From an uncultured Parabacteroides sp. (GTDB lineage: Bacteria > Bacteroidota > Bacteroidia > Bacteroidales > Tannerellaceae), in assembly GCA_900770835.1 (NCBI GenBank), contig CAAGLQ010000252.1:1-15953 (forward strand): 15,953 bases of DNA. The letters run 5' to 3'. The notes under the pieces were generated by a model that ran no database searches, had not been told where the DNA came from, and saw nothing but the letters and a program-made list of their open reading frames with translations. Of this stretch, positions 15,217-15,953 are shown in pieces. The position numbers were made by a program, and so were the translations under genes. Positions within the stretch are counted from its first letter, which is position 1; every line of letters begins with the position of its first letter.

Positions 15217-15953
15217 TTGAACGAGAAAGATTTTGAGATCATGGCACCGGTCGGCTCCTATGAGTCATTGATGGCCGCCATTCAGGGCGGGGCCGACTCG
15301 ATCTATTTCGGCATCGAGGGCTTGAACATGCGTGCCCGCTCGTCGAACAACTTCACGACGGAGGATTTGCGACGCATTGCCTCGATTTGCCAGGAGCATG
15401 GCTTGAAGAGTTACCTGACGGTGAACACCGTGATTTATGGCGAGGACCTTCAGTTGATGCGCACGATTATCGACGCGGCGAAGGAGGCGGGCATCTCGGC
15501 GATTATCGCTGCCGACGTGGCCGCAATGAGCTATGCTAACCAGATCGGGCAGGAGGTGCACCTCTCCACCCAATTGAATATCTCCAACGCCGAGGCGTTG
15601 AAATTCTATGCCCGCTTCGCTGACGTGGTCGTGCTGGCGCGCGAGTTGAACTTGAAGCAGGTGCATGAGATTTATACGGAAATCGAGCAACAGCAGATCA
15701 AGGGGCCGAAGGGCGAGCTGATTCGCATCGAGATGTTCGCGCATGGTGCGCTCTGCATGGCGGTCTCTGGCAAGTGCTACCTGAGCCTGCATGAGATGAA
15801 TGCTTCGGCCAACCGGGGTGCCTGTATGCAGATTTGCCGCCGGGCCTACACGGTGCGTGACAAGGAGAGCCAGATCGAGCTGGATGTGGATAACCAATAT
15901 ATCATGTCGCCCAAGGATTTGAAGACGATCCATTTCATGAACAAGATGATGGA
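15217..15953 (+). CDS. U32 family protein, likely RNA hydroxylation enzyme (3' end cut by window edge)
   Basis: Annotated by family as a U32 peptidase. Characterised relatives (TrhP/YegQ, RlhA) take part in prephenate-dependent hydroxylation of tRNA U34 or 23S rRNA, so an RNA-modification role is more likely than proteolysis (established for relatives, inferred here). 245 codons are visible and the frame runs off the right edge. The TIM-barrel-like start EIMAPVGSYESLMAAIQGGA matches the family N-terminus. The complete U32 signature EMFAHGALCMAVSGKCYLS is at 172-190, followed by NRGACMQICRRAY, whose cysteines with C180 and C187 are the conserved set. A TTG at 15217 is chosen as start because it adds the usual short lead (MNEKDFEI); the ATG at 15241 would begin inside the first strand. 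Divergent from dusB with a shared promoter region. Confidence 0.92.
   Translation, partial: MNEKDFEIMAPVGSYESLMAAIQGGADSIYFGIEGLNMRARSSNNFTTEDLRRIASICQEHGLKSYLTVNTVIYGEDLQLMRTIIDAAKEAGISAIIAADVAAMSYANQIGQEVHLSTQLNISNAEALKFYARFADVVVLARELNLKQVHEIYTEIEQQQIKGPKGELIRIEMFAHGALCMAVSGKCYLSLHEMNASANRGACMQICRRAYTVRDKESQIELDVDNQYIMSPKDLKTIHFMNKMM

Overview
The window looks like a chromosomal segment of a gut Bacteroidales bacterium, most likely a Parabacteroides relative (genus is an inference). Evidence: a one-protein hybrid two-component regulator with a sensor propeller and an AraC output domain, a GH92 mannosidase, a DUF4301 protein, little sign of Shine-Dalgarno sites, and repeated upstream matches to the Bacteroidetes -7 promoter box TAnnTTTG.

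Left part (1-6350, all minus strand): a GH92 alpha-mannosidase cut by the window edge, preceded by a 1361-residue hybrid two-component regulator. Together they look like the regulator and first enzyme of a glycan-utilisation locus that continues off the left edge; no susC/susD pair is visible here. The regulator promoter carries a 20-bp tandem direct repeat.

Middle (6351-8672): an apparently empty 800-bp gap holds the eroded N-terminal half of a group II intron reverse transcriptase (plus strand, several stops and frameshifts). A strong hairpin terminator follows, serving the minus-strand DUF4301 gene. That gene carries motifs reminiscent of sugar-phosphate nucleotidyltransferases.

Right-centre (8802-13252, plus strand): a long RelA/SpoT homologue whose hydrolase HD motif is destroyed while the synthetase motifs are intact; queC and queF, overlapping by 14 bases, for queuosine precursor synthesis; then a secreted DUF1080 (3-keto-disaccharide hydrolase-type) protein with its own promoter, which overlaps a large dyad after queF, and a perfect 12-bp hairpin terminator.

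Right part (13253-15953): 370 bases of non-coding sequence with hairpins and a 22-bp tandem repeat; a heavily decayed Crp/Fnr-family regulator pseudogene (minus); dusB (minus); and, divergently, the start of a U32-family gene of the RNA hydroxylation type, cut by the right edge.

The intact housekeeping genes share an RNA-modification theme (queC, queF, dusB, U32) next to an alarmone synthetase. I see no CRISPR array, tRNA, rRNA, phage or intact mobile element, and nothing I would call a clear new defence or metabolic system. The most interesting points are the two decayed genes, the degenerate HD domain, the DUF4301 fold hypothesis and the regulatory repeats.
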